Positions 6,538 to 14,588 of a stretch of 48,062 bases of DNA are shown in pieces. The notes below the pieces were generated by a model. The model was not told the origin of the DNA, did not search any database, and saw only the letters and a program-made list of their open reading frames with translations. This DNA comes from Eubacteriales bacterium (GTDB taxonomy: Bacteria; Bacillota; Clostridia; Christensenellales; Aristaeellaceae). Location: the NCBI GenBank assembly GCA_028705775.1, contig JAQWCW010000022.1, positions 1 through 48,062 on the forward strand, in the 5' to 3' direction. The translations under genes and the position numbers were made by a program. The number at the start of each line of letters is the position of its first letter. Within the stretch, counting starts at the first letter, position 1.

Positions 6538-6912
6538 TATAGATATTAAGATAGGTATCCTCCGGTAGACCTTGCTTGGCGCTGCGTACTGCCCCTGCGC
6601 ACCATCGCATCATACCAAGCTAACCTTCTCGTCCGTATTTGCACACTCATAAATCTCGATGTTCTATACTTCGTTTCTTTTTACGTGCTTCATTCAATTA
6701 ATAAACCGATTCGCTTATGCTGCAAACCGAAATTGATTTCCTCATTCATTTTACATTTATGCGGACGTCTTATTACTTAATTTGCTTTATCGTTCGTACA
6801 ATGCCCCGTCCGGACAAGAATTCGTAATTTCACAGACAGCAACTTCAAGCCGATTCTGCGCCGCAGGATTGCGTTTAATTATAGGAGCTATCAGTAACAA
6901 CCGAATTCAAGC
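6538..6912. other. AT-richer intergenic stretch, no gene seen
   Basis: No ORF with a ribosome site was found. The only structure noted is GCTTGG/CCAAGC (about 6575 and 6616) with smaller pairings inside, near TGCG repeats. Base composition looks more AT-rich than the flanking genes. This may be decayed DNA or the far upstream part of a regulatory region. Confidence 0.5.
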
Positions 6913-7098
6913 TCAATCCTTTACCCCGTCGTTTACAATAACATAGTTTTTAATCAAAAGCATCGCTTTACTCTCAGTTTTATCGGCAGTTTCGTTCAAG
7001 GAAATACATAGCAATACCTTGTTCGGATTATCGTCAGTTAAATCATACCATAATCGTAATTTCATCTTTTCTACGAATACTCTCAATACAACCAGCAT
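6913..7098 (-). CDS. Doubtful small ORF (61 aa), possible gene remnant
   Basis: An open frame from ATG 7098 to 6913, with a second possible start at 7065 (MKLRLWYDLTDDNPNKVLL). The composition (Asp, Asn, Lys, Leu and Val mixed, few Arg or Cys) looks more protein-like than most shadow frames. There is no clear ribosome site, and its codon use is AT-rich compared with the neighbours. I recognise no family. It may be the remains of a gene or an acquired cassette. Confidence 0.25.
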   Translation of the reverse strand: MLVVLRVFVEKMKLRLWYDLTDDNPNKVLLCISLNETADKTESKAMLLIKNYVIVNDGVKD

Positions 7099-7168
7099 TC
7101 TTATTATTTATAATCCATTATAAGTCGAAAGCCAAATGAAAATACGCATAATAACCGCAGCCGCAATG

Positions 7169-7211
7169 AAACGCCGAAACAAAGGAGCAACCATCCATCG
7201 TTCCGGCGTTT
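7169..7211. repeat. 8-bp inverted repeat between small ORF and GH18 gene
   Basis: AAACGCCG (7169-7176) is complementary to CGGCGTTT (7204-7211), with 27 bp between. It lies downstream of the GH18 gene. No U-run is attached, so a terminator role is uncertain. Confidence 0.4.
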
Positions 7212-7298
7212 AGTATCGTCAATATCCTTTATCCTCAGATTATGCTTGATTATTCATACCACCAAGTACACTTCGTAATAAAGCACAGCCCATCAGGG

Positions 7299-8417
7299 TT
7301 ACTCAAATGCGTCAAAGGCGGTCTTGATAAGCGCTCTCCCCTGCAAATACTCCCAGAACATCAGACCTCCGAAGCCGTTCTTTAGTACATACTCAGCCTT
7401 TGCCTTGACGCTCCGCTCATTATCAAAGGTATAAAATTTGCCGTCATGGATGAAATACGGCGCCTGCGCATTTTCATCGTACCGGAGGTTCTCCGGATAT
7501 TCAGAAGCAAGCTTTGCGACAGCCGCATACGACTGCGTTTTAACGCCGTTTGTTTTCCCGCTCGCTCCCGGCGCGTTGACGGTAGCTGCAACCTCAAAGC
7601 ACCGCGCGTACATTGCCCCGCCGAGAATAAGCTTGCTTCGCGGTACTCCCGCCGCTTCATAATTAAGAAGCGCCTGCGCTCCGCCAAGTCCGTTTTCCGT
7701 TTCATAAAGCGCAGTATGATGAAGCACATCAAGCGTAAAACCGCTCATGTCATAGGTCATTATAAGCACTTGGTCAAGCATCGGAGATACTGCTTTCCAG
7801 TCAACAAGAGCGGTTTGCTCCGCTCCTGCGCCGACCGCGGCTGTAAGTATGCAATCGCTTGAATTCGCCGCATTGTACGCGTCCAGTTCGTTTCTGAGCG
7901 CTTTTATAAGCAGCGTAAAGTTTTCTTTATCGTCCTTTGAGCTTTTAATGCCTCCGGCGGAAACGCCCGGATACTCCCAGTCGATATCAATTCCGCGAAA
8001 GCTGTACTTTTCCATCAGCGCAACGGCGCTTTTGGCGAATTTGCTCCTGCCCTCCGCCGTCGCCGCCATTGCGGAGAAACCGTCCATTCCAAAGCCGCCA
8101 ATCGAAAGAACCGTCCTGACTTTCGGGTATTCCTTCATGCGCCTGCTGAACGCCGCAATATTCCGCGCGGGCGCTTCGTCGGCAATTCCGTTCTTTATAC
8201 CCGCAAAAGCGAAATTAATCTGGCTAAGACGCGACAAATCCTCCGCTGCAATCTCCGCGCTATCATAAATATATGTGATGAGAAGCGGTTTTTCAGCCGC
8301 GAGCGCATCGCTATCAGAGCGGCGCAATCCGTTATGGCGCGGCAAAACCACGGCGCAGAGCATAATAGTCAAAGCCACAAACGCCAGCACCTTTACCGTC
8401 ACATTAAGCTCGCTCAC
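7299..8417 (-). CDS. Glycoside hydrolase family 18 (chitinase-like), membrane-anchored
   Basis: A 372-residue protein. Residues 5-25 form a signal anchor with no clear cleavage site, so the enzyme is probably tethered outside the membrane. A TIM-barrel GH18 domain follows, with the SIGG motif (about 105-108) and the catalytic motif RGIDIDWEYP at 141-150, Glu148 being the acid/base. Family members cut chitin, chito-oligosaccharides or N-glycan cores by substrate-assisted catalysis; no chitin-binding or LysM domain is present, so the substrate is open. The start is GTG at 8417, 8 bases after AGGAGG. It lies downstream of the lacI-type gene in the same direction, which may control it. Confidence 0.9.
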   Translation of the reverse strand: MSELNVTVKVLAFVALTIMLCAVVLPRHNGLRRSDSDALAAEKPLLITYIYDSAEIAAEDLSRLSQINFAFAGIKNGIADEAPARNIAAFSRRMKEYPKVRTVLSIGGFGMDGFSAMAATAEGRSKFAKSAVALMEKYSFRGIDIDWEYPGVSAGGIKSSKDDKENFTLLIKALRNELDAYNAANSSDCILTAAVGAGAEQTALVDWKAVSPMLDQVLIMTYDMSGFTLDVLHHTALYETENGLGGAQALLNYEAAGVPRSKLILGGAMYARCFEVAATVNAPGASGKTNGVKTQSYAAVAKLASEYPENLRYDENAQAPYFIHDGKFYTFDNERSVKAKAEYVLKNGFGGLMFWEYLQGRALIKTAFDAFE

Positions 8418-8481
8418 AAAAACCGCCTCCTGATGAAAATTACCGCGCTCCCCCTCGCACTGCGCTTTATCGGCGCGCCCT

Positions 8482-8496
8482 GCGGAATGATTCCGC
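8482..8496. promoter_or_regulatory. Perfect dyad upstream of the GH18 gene, candidate operator
   Basis: GCGGAA (8482-8487) and TTCCGC (8491-8496) form a perfect dyad with a 3-bp centre, 65 bases upstream of the GH18 start. It is the most symmetric element between the regulator gene and the GH18 gene. LacI-family operators normally have a central CG, which this lacks, so the assignment is weak. Confidence 0.3.
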
Positions 8497-8574
8497 TATC
8501 GCAGCGCCAAGTTCACGCGAAGATTAGCACGGTAAAAATGTTATCATAGGCTTATACGCAAAAGCAAGCGGTAA

Positions 8575-9585
8575 TCATTTCCGAACAGTCGTTACGGAGC
8601 CTCCGATATCCATGGATATTGGCATCGTAAGCATTATGGGGTACCCCTCGATATCGCCGTTGATTCTTCTCAAAGCAAGCGTAGCGCAATGCTCCGCCAT
8701 CTCCTGACACGGCTGATTGATTGTCGTCAGCTTCGGCTTCATAAGCTTTCCGAACGATTCGCAGTCAAAAGCGATTAACGAAATATCCTTGGGAATGCTC
8801 ATGTTCGCTTCATTTATCGCCATTATAGCGCCCTGCGCGGTAAGGTCGTTCGTTACAAGCACGGCGGTCGGCACATCATCAAGGTCAAGCATAAGCTTCA
8901 TCCTGCGGTAGCCCGAAGATACGTCATAGCCATGCTCCATCAGGATAATATCCTCCTGAAGCGGTATGCCCTTCTCCTCAAGCGCCTTCTTATAGCCGCG
9001 CCAGCGCTCGTACGGCGTATAAGCGGTTATTCCGCCGTTAATCAGCCCTATGCGCTTATGCCCGTATTCGATAAGATGATTCGCCGCTTTGTACGCGCCC
9101 ATGAAATTATCGCTGACAATCGTATCGAGCGTTTGATTCTGAAGCGGACGGTCAAAAAGGATAACGGGGGTTCCGCTGTTCTGTATAGCCAGAATTTTTT
9201 CGCTCTGAACCGAATTAGGCGCCATTATTATCGCGTCAACGCCCTTGCCCAGAAGAAAATCGAGCATATCGTTTTCCTTGCAGTCCTCCTGCGCGTTGTC
9301 GCAAAGCAGGGAGCTGTAGCCCTGCTTGCGCAGAGCGCGGATTATATGCACGGCAAAGCTCATGAAAAACGCATTATCCATCAGCGGAAGCAGGATGCCA
9401 ATGCTCATGGTTTTATTTGTGCGAAGCCCTCTCGCCATGTAATTGACCTTGAAGCCAAGGCGCGAAATTGACGCCTCAATGCGCGTTCTGTTTTCCGCGC
9501 GCACAGGCAGTCCGTTCAGGTATTTCGATATAGTCGCGATGGACAGACCCGCGTCTTTCGCGACATCCTTAATTGTTATCGGCAT
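8575..9585 (-). CDS. LacI-family transcriptional regulator
   Basis: A 336-residue regulator with an N-terminal LacI helix-turn-helix and hinge helix (ITIKDVAKDAGLSIATISKYLNG, residues 3-25). A periplasmic-binding-protein-like sugar sensor domain follows from about residue 60 (SIGILLPLMDNAFF through GSVTTVRK). Such proteins bind a sugar or sugar phosphate and control catabolic genes. The ATG at 9585 was chosen because the HTH starts at once after it; GGGGGAG lies 11-12 bases upstream, and the longer open frame would overlap the promoter. The GH18 gene follows in the same orientation and is the likeliest target. The effector cannot be told from sequence. Confidence 0.92.
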   Translation of the reverse strand: MPITIKDVAKDAGLSIATISKYLNGLPVRAENRTRIEASISRLGFKVNYMARGLRTNKTMSIGILLPLMDNAFFMSFAVHIIRALRKQGYSSLLCDNAQEDCKENDMLDFLLGKGVDAIIMAPNSVQSEKILAIQNSGTPVILFDRPLQNQTLDTIVSDNFMGAYKAANHLIEYGHKRIGLINGGITAYTPYERWRGYKKALEEKGIPLQEDIILMEHGYDVSSGYRRMKLMLDLDDVPTAVLVTNDLTAQGAIMAINEANMSIPKDISLIAFDCESFGKLMKPKLTTINQPCQEMAEHCATLALRRINGDIEGYPIMLTMPISMDIGGSVTTVRK

Positions 9586-9607
9586 ATGCGCTATCACTCC
9601 CCCGTTA

Positions 9608-9636
9608 ATTCTACAAGTATATAATATATTTGTCAA
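9608..9636 (-). promoter_or_regulatory. Sigma-A promoter of the lacI-type gene
   Basis: On the minus strand TTGACA (9631-9636) and TAGAAT (9608-9613) are 17 bp apart, 23 bases before the start codon. Confidence 0.8.
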
Positions 9637-9639
9637 TCA

Positions 9640-9677
9640 ATATAAAGGGCGCACCGCCAAAAGCAAAGCGGCGCGCC
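9640..9677 (-). terminator. Intrinsic terminator after the aspartokinase gene
   Basis: GCGGCGCGCC (9668-9677) pairs with GGCGCACCGC (9648-9657) around an A-rich loop, with one wobble pair. It is followed on the minus strand by CTTTATATT. Confidence 0.65.
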
Positions 9678-9694
9678 GAAATTAATTTTCTTTT

Positions 9695-11023
9695 TTATGC
9701 CTTTGCAGGGACAAATGCGCTGTAAATCGCCTTGACCGTGCGCTCAAAATCGCCCTCGTCAACGCCGACGATAATGTTGATTTCACTCGAACCCTGGTCA
9801 ATCATTTTAACGTTGATATTATTTTCGCTCATCGCGGTGAACAGCTTTGCCGCAGTGCCGAGTGAATGAACCATTCCGCGGCCTACGGTTGCGATAAGCG
9901 CCATTCCGTCATGTATTGAAATCGTGTCCGGATTCGTGAACTCGATAATCTTGTCAACAAGCTTCTGGCGGCAGTTTGCCAGTTCAGCCGTGTGAAGAAC
10001 GACGCACATGGTATCAATTCCCGTGGGCATATGCTCAAAGGAAAGCCCCATCTCCTCAACGGCAAGCAGAACCCTTCTGCCAAAGCCCAGTTCAGAGTTC
10101 ATCATCGCCTTCTCGACGGTCAGAATCGAGAAGCCCTTATGCCCCGCTATGCCGGTAATCTGATGCGTGCATTTTGACTTTGCGCTGTAACGAATCCACG
10201 TTCCCTTGTCGTCGGGAGCGTTGGTATTGCGAATATTCGTAGGAATTCCGGCGCGATGAACGGGGAATACGGCGTCCTCATGAAGTACAGTCGCGCCCAT
10301 ATAGGAAAGCTCGCGCAGTTCCTGATACGTTATTTCGTCAATCGGAACAGCGTCCGGAACAATCTTCGGGTCCGTCATGAAGAAGCCCGATACGTCAGTC
10401 CAGTTTTCATACACATCGGCGCTGACCGCTCTGGCTACAAGCGCGCCTGTAATATCGCTTCCGCCGCGCGAAAAGGTGTGAACCTTTCCGGTTGAGCCGA
10501 TTGAGCCGTAAAAGCCCGGAACGACGGCCCGCGAAACGCCTGCAAGCTTTTCGGAAAGAGCCGTCTGCGTCGCGTCGGCGTCAAAATTACCGTTATCATT
10601 GAAGATTATATAGTCCTTCGCGTCAATAAACTGATACTGCAGGTAATCTGCGAGCAAAAGCCCGTTGAGATATTCGCCCCGACTGGCGGCATAATGCTGG
10701 TCTGCGCCCGCAAGCAGAGCCTCGCGCACTTCGTCAAGATAATCCGTTATCTTTATCGTAAGCGAAAGCTCCTCGGTGATATCCATATAGCGCGCGGCAA
10801 TGCGGTCAAAGGTTTCCTCAAACGCATCCTTGTCAGTCGCAACCAATGACTGAGCGCGGTAAAGCAAATCCGTTACCTTATCGTCGCCGGAAAAGCGTTT
10901 TCCGGGCGCGCTCGGCACAACATAACGACGGGACTCATCAGCTGTGATGATGTTTTTTACCTTTTGAAACTGCACGGCATCAGCAAGCGAGCTGCCGCCG
11001 AATTTTAAAACCTTTACACCCAT
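9695..11023 (-). CDS. Aspartate kinase (aspartokinase)
   Basis: A monofunctional aspartokinase of 442 residues, catalysing ATP-dependent phosphorylation of aspartate, the first step toward lysine, threonine, methionine and diaminopimelate. The N-terminal kinase domain has KFGGSSLAD (residues 6-14), TFSRGGSD near 187 and VLHEDAVFPVHRAGIP near 250; two ACT regulatory domains occupy the last 150 residues. It resembles the B. subtilis YclM (class III) type more than the alpha/beta LysC type. The ATG at 11023 has GGAGG ten bases upstream; a GTG one codon earlier has better spacing (7) and cannot be excluded. It is monocistronic, and no lysine riboswitch is visible in the short leader. Confidence 0.93.
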   Translation of the reverse strand: MGVKVLKFGGSSLADAVQFQKVKNIITADESRRYVVPSAPGKRFSGDDKVTDLLYRAQSLVATDKDAFEETFDRIAARYMDITEELSLTIKITDYLDEVREALLAGADQHYAASRGEYLNGLLLADYLQYQFIDAKDYIIFNDNGNFDADATQTALSEKLAGVSRAVVPGFYGSIGSTGKVHTFSRGGSDITGALVARAVSADVYENWTDVSGFFMTDPKIVPDAVPIDEITYQELRELSYMGATVLHEDAVFPVHRAGIPTNIRNTNAPDDKGTWIRYSAKSKCTHQITGIAGHKGFSILTVEKAMMNSELGFGRRVLLAVEEMGLSFEHMPTGIDTMCVVLHTAELANCRQKLVDKIIEFTNPDTISIHDGMALIATVGRGMVHSLGTAAKLFTAMSENNINVKMIDQGSSEINIIVGVDEGDFERTVKAIYSAFVPAKA

Positions 11024-11057
11024 CACACAACGCCTCCAATAATCACATACATTTGAT

Positions 11058-11087
11058 ATATTAATCTTTTTGAGCTATGCAAGTCAA
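11058..11087 (-). promoter_or_regulatory. Probable promoter of the aspartokinase gene
   Basis: On the minus strand TTGACT (11082-11087) and TAATAT (11058-11063) are separated by 18 bp. The -10 is only a four-of-six match. Confidence 0.5.
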
Positions 11088-11221
11088 GATTTTTTTACAC
11101 AGATGGAGATTTTTTAGGCTTTTTATATGCTTCGCTATCATCTTATTCTCAAAAGCGCCCCGAGGTGCCTTGATTAAAATACAACGTAAAAACATTTTTG
11201 CAGGATTTCTTGCATTTTGTA

Positions 11222-11250
11222 TTGACAAGCAGGCAAAGCGGATATATAAT
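11222..11250 (+). promoter_or_regulatory. Consensus sigma-A promoter for the small membrane protein
   Basis: TTGACA (11222-11227) and TATAAT (11245-11250) are both perfect, with a 17-bp spacer. It is the strongest promoter in the window by match. The start codon of the 47-codon gene is about 100 bases downstream, so the transcript has a leader of about 90 bases. Confidence 0.85.
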
Positions 11251-11348
11251 CGAGCCGTAATGAGAAAGCAATGACGCAATCAAAACCGCAGCTTGCATTT
11301 CTCTGTACGAAAACAGAAACGACACGATTGATTATCGAGGTGAATGAA

Positions 11349-11492
11349 ATGGGTGTTCTGATATTCTTGTTGGTATTGTTCTCCCTGTACCTTGCTCTTT
11401 CATACGGCGACTTCAAGAAAGCCGAAACGAATTACAATATGCAGGTATTTGAAAACAGCGAAAGCTGGAAGCCCGTTCGGGAAACCTACTGA
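11349..11492 (+). CDS. Small membrane protein (47 aa), unknown function
   Basis: One N-terminal membrane helix (GVLIFLLVLFSLYLALSYG, residues 2-20) is followed by a hydrophilic tail ending SWKPVRETY. GAGGTG precedes the ATG at 11349 by about 8 bases; the frame is open upstream to 11271 but that part has no ribosome site. It is flanked by a perfect promoter and a strong terminator, so it forms its own short transcription unit and is probably well expressed. I recognise no family. It could be a regulatory membrane peptide, for example acting on a transporter or protease, but nothing shows this. Confidence 0.65.
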   Translation: MGVLIFLLVLFSLYLALSYGDFKKAETNYNMQVFENSESWKPVRETY

Positions 11493-11532
11493 GAAGCCGG
11501 TTATCGCAAATAGCTTAAAAGCATAAACAAAA

Positions 11533-11568
11533 CCCGCTCAAAGACAAGCTATCTTTGGGCGGGTTTTT
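11533..11568 (+). terminator. Strong intrinsic terminator after the small membrane protein gene
   Basis: CCCGCTCAAAGA (11533-11544) pairs over 12 positions with TCTTTGGGCGGG (11552-11563), including one wobble, and is followed by TTTTT. Confidence 0.9.
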
Positions 11569-11619
11569 ATGTAGGCAGTATGCATTATGGGCTTTACGGG
11601 AATGATGGATATAGCGGCT

Positions 11620-13701
11620 TCATTCGCGGCGGTTCTTCTTTGCAAACGTCGCAACATGAACCGTCATATCGTCAGGCGCGACATACCCGCAAAGCGAAAG
11701 GCTTTCCGAAAGCAGATTATCGGCGAACTCTTTTTCTGTCTGGCTTATCAAAGCTATGCGCCTGATTGCGGTTACAATCTCCCTTTCGTCTTGATACAAG
11801 TCCTTTACACCGTCCGTCATAAGCACAAGCCTGTCGCCGTCCATAACGGTGAAGGACGTTTCCCCTTCCGCGATATGCTCAAGAATGCCGAGCGGTAGAT
11901 TTTTGTTTTCAAAGGCGCGTATTCTGTCCTCTGAAACAAGATAGCTTGCGCTCGCGCCGAATTTCATCAGCCGCCCCTCGCCCGTCCAAAGATTTATGTA
12001 AGCAAGGTCAAGGGTGGCATAACATTCAGATTTCAAAAAGCAGTTCATTGTAATATTGACCGCGCTGACTGTCTGCTTGTCGCTGTATCCGATTTTAAGG
12101 CAGTCATGCACCATTGATACCGCCTGCATACTGCTTTGTTTGGCGCTTTCGCCATGCCCCATTCCGTCCGAAAGCACATGGGCGGCATATCCCCCGCCGC
12201 AGATTATCGTGTCTGCGCTGTCGCCGCAGCAGCTTTCTCCGTCCTTAGGGCAGCAAGCAGTCGCAAAATTGACGGTATACGGCGGGCTTTCCTCAAGATA
12301 CAAGAGCCTTGATTTATCTTCGATTAGACCGAGATTCAAGCCGAGCATTGATAGATTGTCCATCAGCTCGCCTGCGTGTTCGCGCGCAGATGCCGACGCG
12401 CAGAGATATTTGATAACAAGGTGCAGTCTCCCGTTTATCCGCGAAATCTCCGACAATGAAAACGGAACATCGAGCTGCTCTATGCAGTTTTCAACCAGAA
12501 GCGCGGCATACGGGTCGGGAATGCTGTCGCTTCTGTTTCTTCGCGCTATTGTAAGCATAGCGCCCGCGATAGCGCTCAAATGCGTCTGAGCCATTTCGCG
12601 TACGTCGAGCCTCTCCTCGTTTTGCGGGAAGTCGTTGGAAAGCGCGGTTATCGAGTCACTCATCTCCGCTGCGTCAAGAGATAGCTGCCGTCCGCGCATC
12701 ATATATATCGCTCCGCCCGTGCCCGTTACTGCAAGCAGCCTTACGCGAAGCTTTAGGAGGAACTGCTCGTTGGTTACAAGAAACGCGCAGGAAGCGGCTA
12801 TTACAGACCCGAGCGAGAGCGCGGCGTATTTATAGAGATGCATTACTATCATCCCGACTCCCGCGCCGAGAATGAGCATTCCGATGGACGCCAATCGCTG
12901 GAGGGTTTTAGGAAGGCGTATTCCGCTGAACAAGCCGCAAATCATCATATAGATGCAGTAAATCGGGCTGTGTCCCCAAAGCGTCAGCATCATTCCGGAA
13001 ACCAAGCCCATCGTCATTCCGTAAGCGCTTCCCCCGCTGTATGCCGCAACAAGAATGAGATAAACGGAAAGGGTTATGCCGATGTTGATGCCGAGAAGCT
13101 TCAAACCCGCTCCGCCAAGAACGGCAGCGCCGCAAAGAAACAGGAGCGATACGCGCCCGTCAAAGTTGAGCTTGTCCCCACTTTGCCATGCTTTCATCGC
13201 CCGCACGAATACCGGAGTAATCGCAATGGCAAGGAAAACCGATATTACGGCAGGCAGAATATCCGCAGCCTGCATAAAAATCATAGTGAATATCAGATAC
13301 GGCAGCGCGGAAGCGGACAGAAGCACAAACCGCCGATTATCATTGACAGCGCCAAGAAACTTATCCATTGCAAGAAAAATAATGGAAACCGCAAAGCTCC
13401 ATATAAAGAAACGATTGAGCAGCAAAGCTCCCATTGCAAAGGCAAACGCCTGACCCATAAGCGCGCCGTAAACACTTTTGCCCCTCAGCCTCAGCGCGGC
13501 GCAGAAGGACGCGGAAATCAGCGGCGGAATTCCGAACGGAGATGTGAATGACAGCAGAAAGCTTATAAGCGCAAATGCGCAGTCTGACGCAGTAAAACCA
13601 ATTAACGCGCGAAAAAGCGGCTTACATTTCTCCCTTGCAAGAGAAAGCGCCTCAAAAAACCTTACGCGCCCGCGCTTTGCTGCCTTTGCCGCACCAATCA
13701 T
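11620..13701 (-). CDS. spoIIE: Stage II sporulation protein E (SpoIIE), PP2C phosphatase
   Basis: A 693-residue protein. The N-terminal third to half contains about ten membrane segments (roughly residues 30-310), then a linker that in the family drives assembly at the polar septum. A C-terminal PP2C-type phosphatase domain (about 480-690) has metal-binding motifs SDGMGHGESAK, LMTDGVKD and APDDMTVHV. The family dephosphorylates SpoIIAA to activate sigma-F in the forespore and links this to asymmetric division through FtsZ. The ATG at 13701 (MIGAAKAAKRG) follows AGGGGGTG; the upstream 40 codons of open frame lack support. Convergent with the small membrane gene. In B. subtilis it is Spo0A-controlled. 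Confidence 0.95.
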   Translation of the reverse strand: MIGAAKAAKRGRVRFFEALSLAREKCKPLFRALIGFTASDCAFALISFLLSFTSPFGIPPLISASFCAALRLRGKSVYGALMGQAFAFAMGALLLNRFFIWSFAVSIIFLAMDKFLGAVNDNRRFVLLSASALPYLIFTMIFMQAADILPAVISVFLAIAITPVFVRAMKAWQSGDKLNFDGRVSLLFLCGAAVLGGAGLKLLGINIGITLSVYLILVAAYSGGSAYGMTMGLVSGMMLTLWGHSPIYCIYMMICGLFSGIRLPKTLQRLASIGMLILGAGVGMIVMHLYKYAALSLGSVIAASCAFLVTNEQFLLKLRVRLLAVTGTGGAIYMMRGRQLSLDAAEMSDSITALSNDFPQNEERLDVREMAQTHLSAIAGAMLTIARRNRSDSIPDPYAALLVENCIEQLDVPFSLSEISRINGRLHLVIKYLCASASAREHAGELMDNLSMLGLNLGLIEDKSRLLYLEESPPYTVNFATACCPKDGESCCGDSADTIICGGGYAAHVLSDGMGHGESAKQSSMQAVSMVHDCLKIGYSDKQTVSAVNITMNCFLKSECYATLDLAYINLWTGEGRLMKFGASASYLVSEDRIRAFENKNLPLGILEHIAEGETSFTVMDGDRLVLMTDGVKDLYQDEREIVTAIRRIALISQTEKEFADNLLSESLSLCGYVAPDDMTVHVATFAKKNRRE

Positions 13702-14045
13702 TTTCACACCCCCTGTGCATAGCTGCTTCCTGTATAGTATCACCGCCGCTGTGCGCATATTGTCTGCCGTAAGTGCAAATTGTGTCGCAACGCGCGGCTT
13801 TGGTGCGTTGTTAGCACTCATGTTCGTCTGTTGCTAATATTAACATTATGTTCATTATTTTTATGATTTTTGTTCATATTATTTGCGTATCATACATCTT
13901 GTCAAGAGGGAAGCGAAAGCCCCCGCAAGACAAAGCGCCGACCCTGCCTGATAACAGCAGTTAGGCGCGGACGAAAAACAATGACTGCTTCCGCAAAGGC
14001 TTTGCCTCATCGGAAAGCGCGACAAAATGAAAGGAAGTATGCTTT
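13702..14045. other. Divergent intergenic region between spoIIE and hsp20
   Basis: This 344-bp gap holds the start regions of both genes. Features seen are a CIRCE-like element (13811-13837), a direct repeat of TGTTCAT (about 13850 and 13872) in an AT-rich stretch, and GCGCC/GGCGC able to pair (about 13936 and 13966). No clean sigma-A promoter was found in either direction, which would be consistent with sporulation or heat-shock specific control. Confidence 0.5.
13811..13837 (+). promoter_or_regulatory. Degenerate CIRCE-like HrcA operator upstream of hsp20
   Basis: A perfect left arm TTAGCACTC (13811-13819) is followed by exactly 9 bases and a right arm TGTTGCTAA (13829-13837), which matches six of nine positions of GAGTGCTAA. 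CIRCE is the binding site of the heat-shock repressor HrcA. It lies about 210 bases upstream of the hsp20 start. Confidence 0.45.
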
Positions 14046-14480
14046 ATGTATGAACCCACTGTATACCGCAAGAATCACAACCTGTATCGCCCCTTCGCTG
14101 ACTTTGAGGACCTTGACAAGCTCTTCTTCGGCGAGCGCCGCCCGATGGCGCCGATGTTCCGCACGGACATAAGGGATAACGGCGACAACTACCTGCTTGA
14201 AGCGGATTTGCCCGGCTTTAAAAAGGAAGACATCAAGCTTGACCTTGACGGCGATTACCTTACCATATCGGCTCAGCGCAGCTCGGAAAGCGAGGATAAG
14301 GACGAGAAGTCCAAGTACGTACGCAAAGAGCGCTTCTTCGGCTCCTTCACCCGCTCCTTTGACGTAAGCGGAATTAACACGGACGCTATTACCGCTAAGT
14401 TTGAGGATGGGGTTTTGAAGCTTACGATGCCTAAGGCTGAGCCTGATAAGCCCGCCGTAAAGCGTCTCAGCATCGACTAA
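14046..14480 (+). CDS. Hsp20/alpha-crystallin family small heat-shock protein
   Basis: A 144-residue holdase chaperone of the cytoplasm that keeps unfolding proteins soluble for later refolding by DnaK and ClpB. The alpha-crystallin domain spans about residues 40-135 (FRTDIRDNGDNYLLEADLPGFKKEDIKLDLDGDYLTISAQR), with the typical GVLKLTMPK strand near its end. The C-terminal tail is short, and no clear IXI motif is seen. AAAGGA lies 11 bases before the ATG. It forms a single-gene unit closed by a strong terminator, with a CIRCE-like element upstream suggesting heat control. Confidence 0.95.
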   Translation: MYEPTVYRKNHNLYRPFADFEDLDKLFFGERRPMAPMFRTDIRDNGDNYLLEADLPGFKKEDIKLDLDGDYLTISAQRSSESEDKDEKSKYVRKERFFGSFTRSFDVSGINTDAITAKFEDGVLKLTMPKAEPDKPAVKRLSID

Positions 14481-14491
14481 GCAGCGGTTTG

Positions 14492-14522
14492 CCGTCCGCG
14501 CCTTGCGCGCGGGCGGTTTTTT
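14492..14522 (+). terminator. Intrinsic terminator after hsp20
   Basis: CCGTCCGCGC (14492-14501) pairs with GCGCGGGCGG (14507-14516) with one wobble, followed by TTTTTT. Confidence 0.9.
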
Positions 14523-14527
14523 GCTAT

Positions 14528-14556
14528 TTGACCTTTTGCTTCCGCGCGAATATAAT
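14528..14556 (+). promoter_or_regulatory. Sigma-A promoter of the glycosyltransferase gene
   Basis: TTGACC (14528-14533) and TATAAT (14551-14556) are separated by 17 bp. Confidence 0.8.
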
Positions 14557-14588
14557 ACGCATAGAATACCAAAAAGGAGGCGATTGTT

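Noticed and set aside
11027-11348. Lysine riboswitch before aspartokinase
   Set aside because: The leader between the candidate promoter and start is only about 30 bases, too short for the riboswitch.
12838-13551. 237-codon plus-strand ORF opposite spoIIE
   Set aside because: A shadow of the real gene: no ribosome site, and basic, low-hydrophobicity composition. The same applies to 35191-36024 opposite fakA and 45602-46627 opposite rplA/rplK.
13783-13790. TGTCGCAA upstream of spoIIE as a possible Spo0A box (consensus TGTCGAA)
   Set aside because: It is a single imperfect site, without a matching -10 at the long spacing known for spoIIE. Control by Spo0A is likely from the family, but this site does not prove it.
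13986-14037. RNA thermometer in the hsp20 leader (CTTCC able to pair with GGAAG of the ribosome site)
   Set aside because: Only five pairs over a long loop; no ROSE or fourU pattern.
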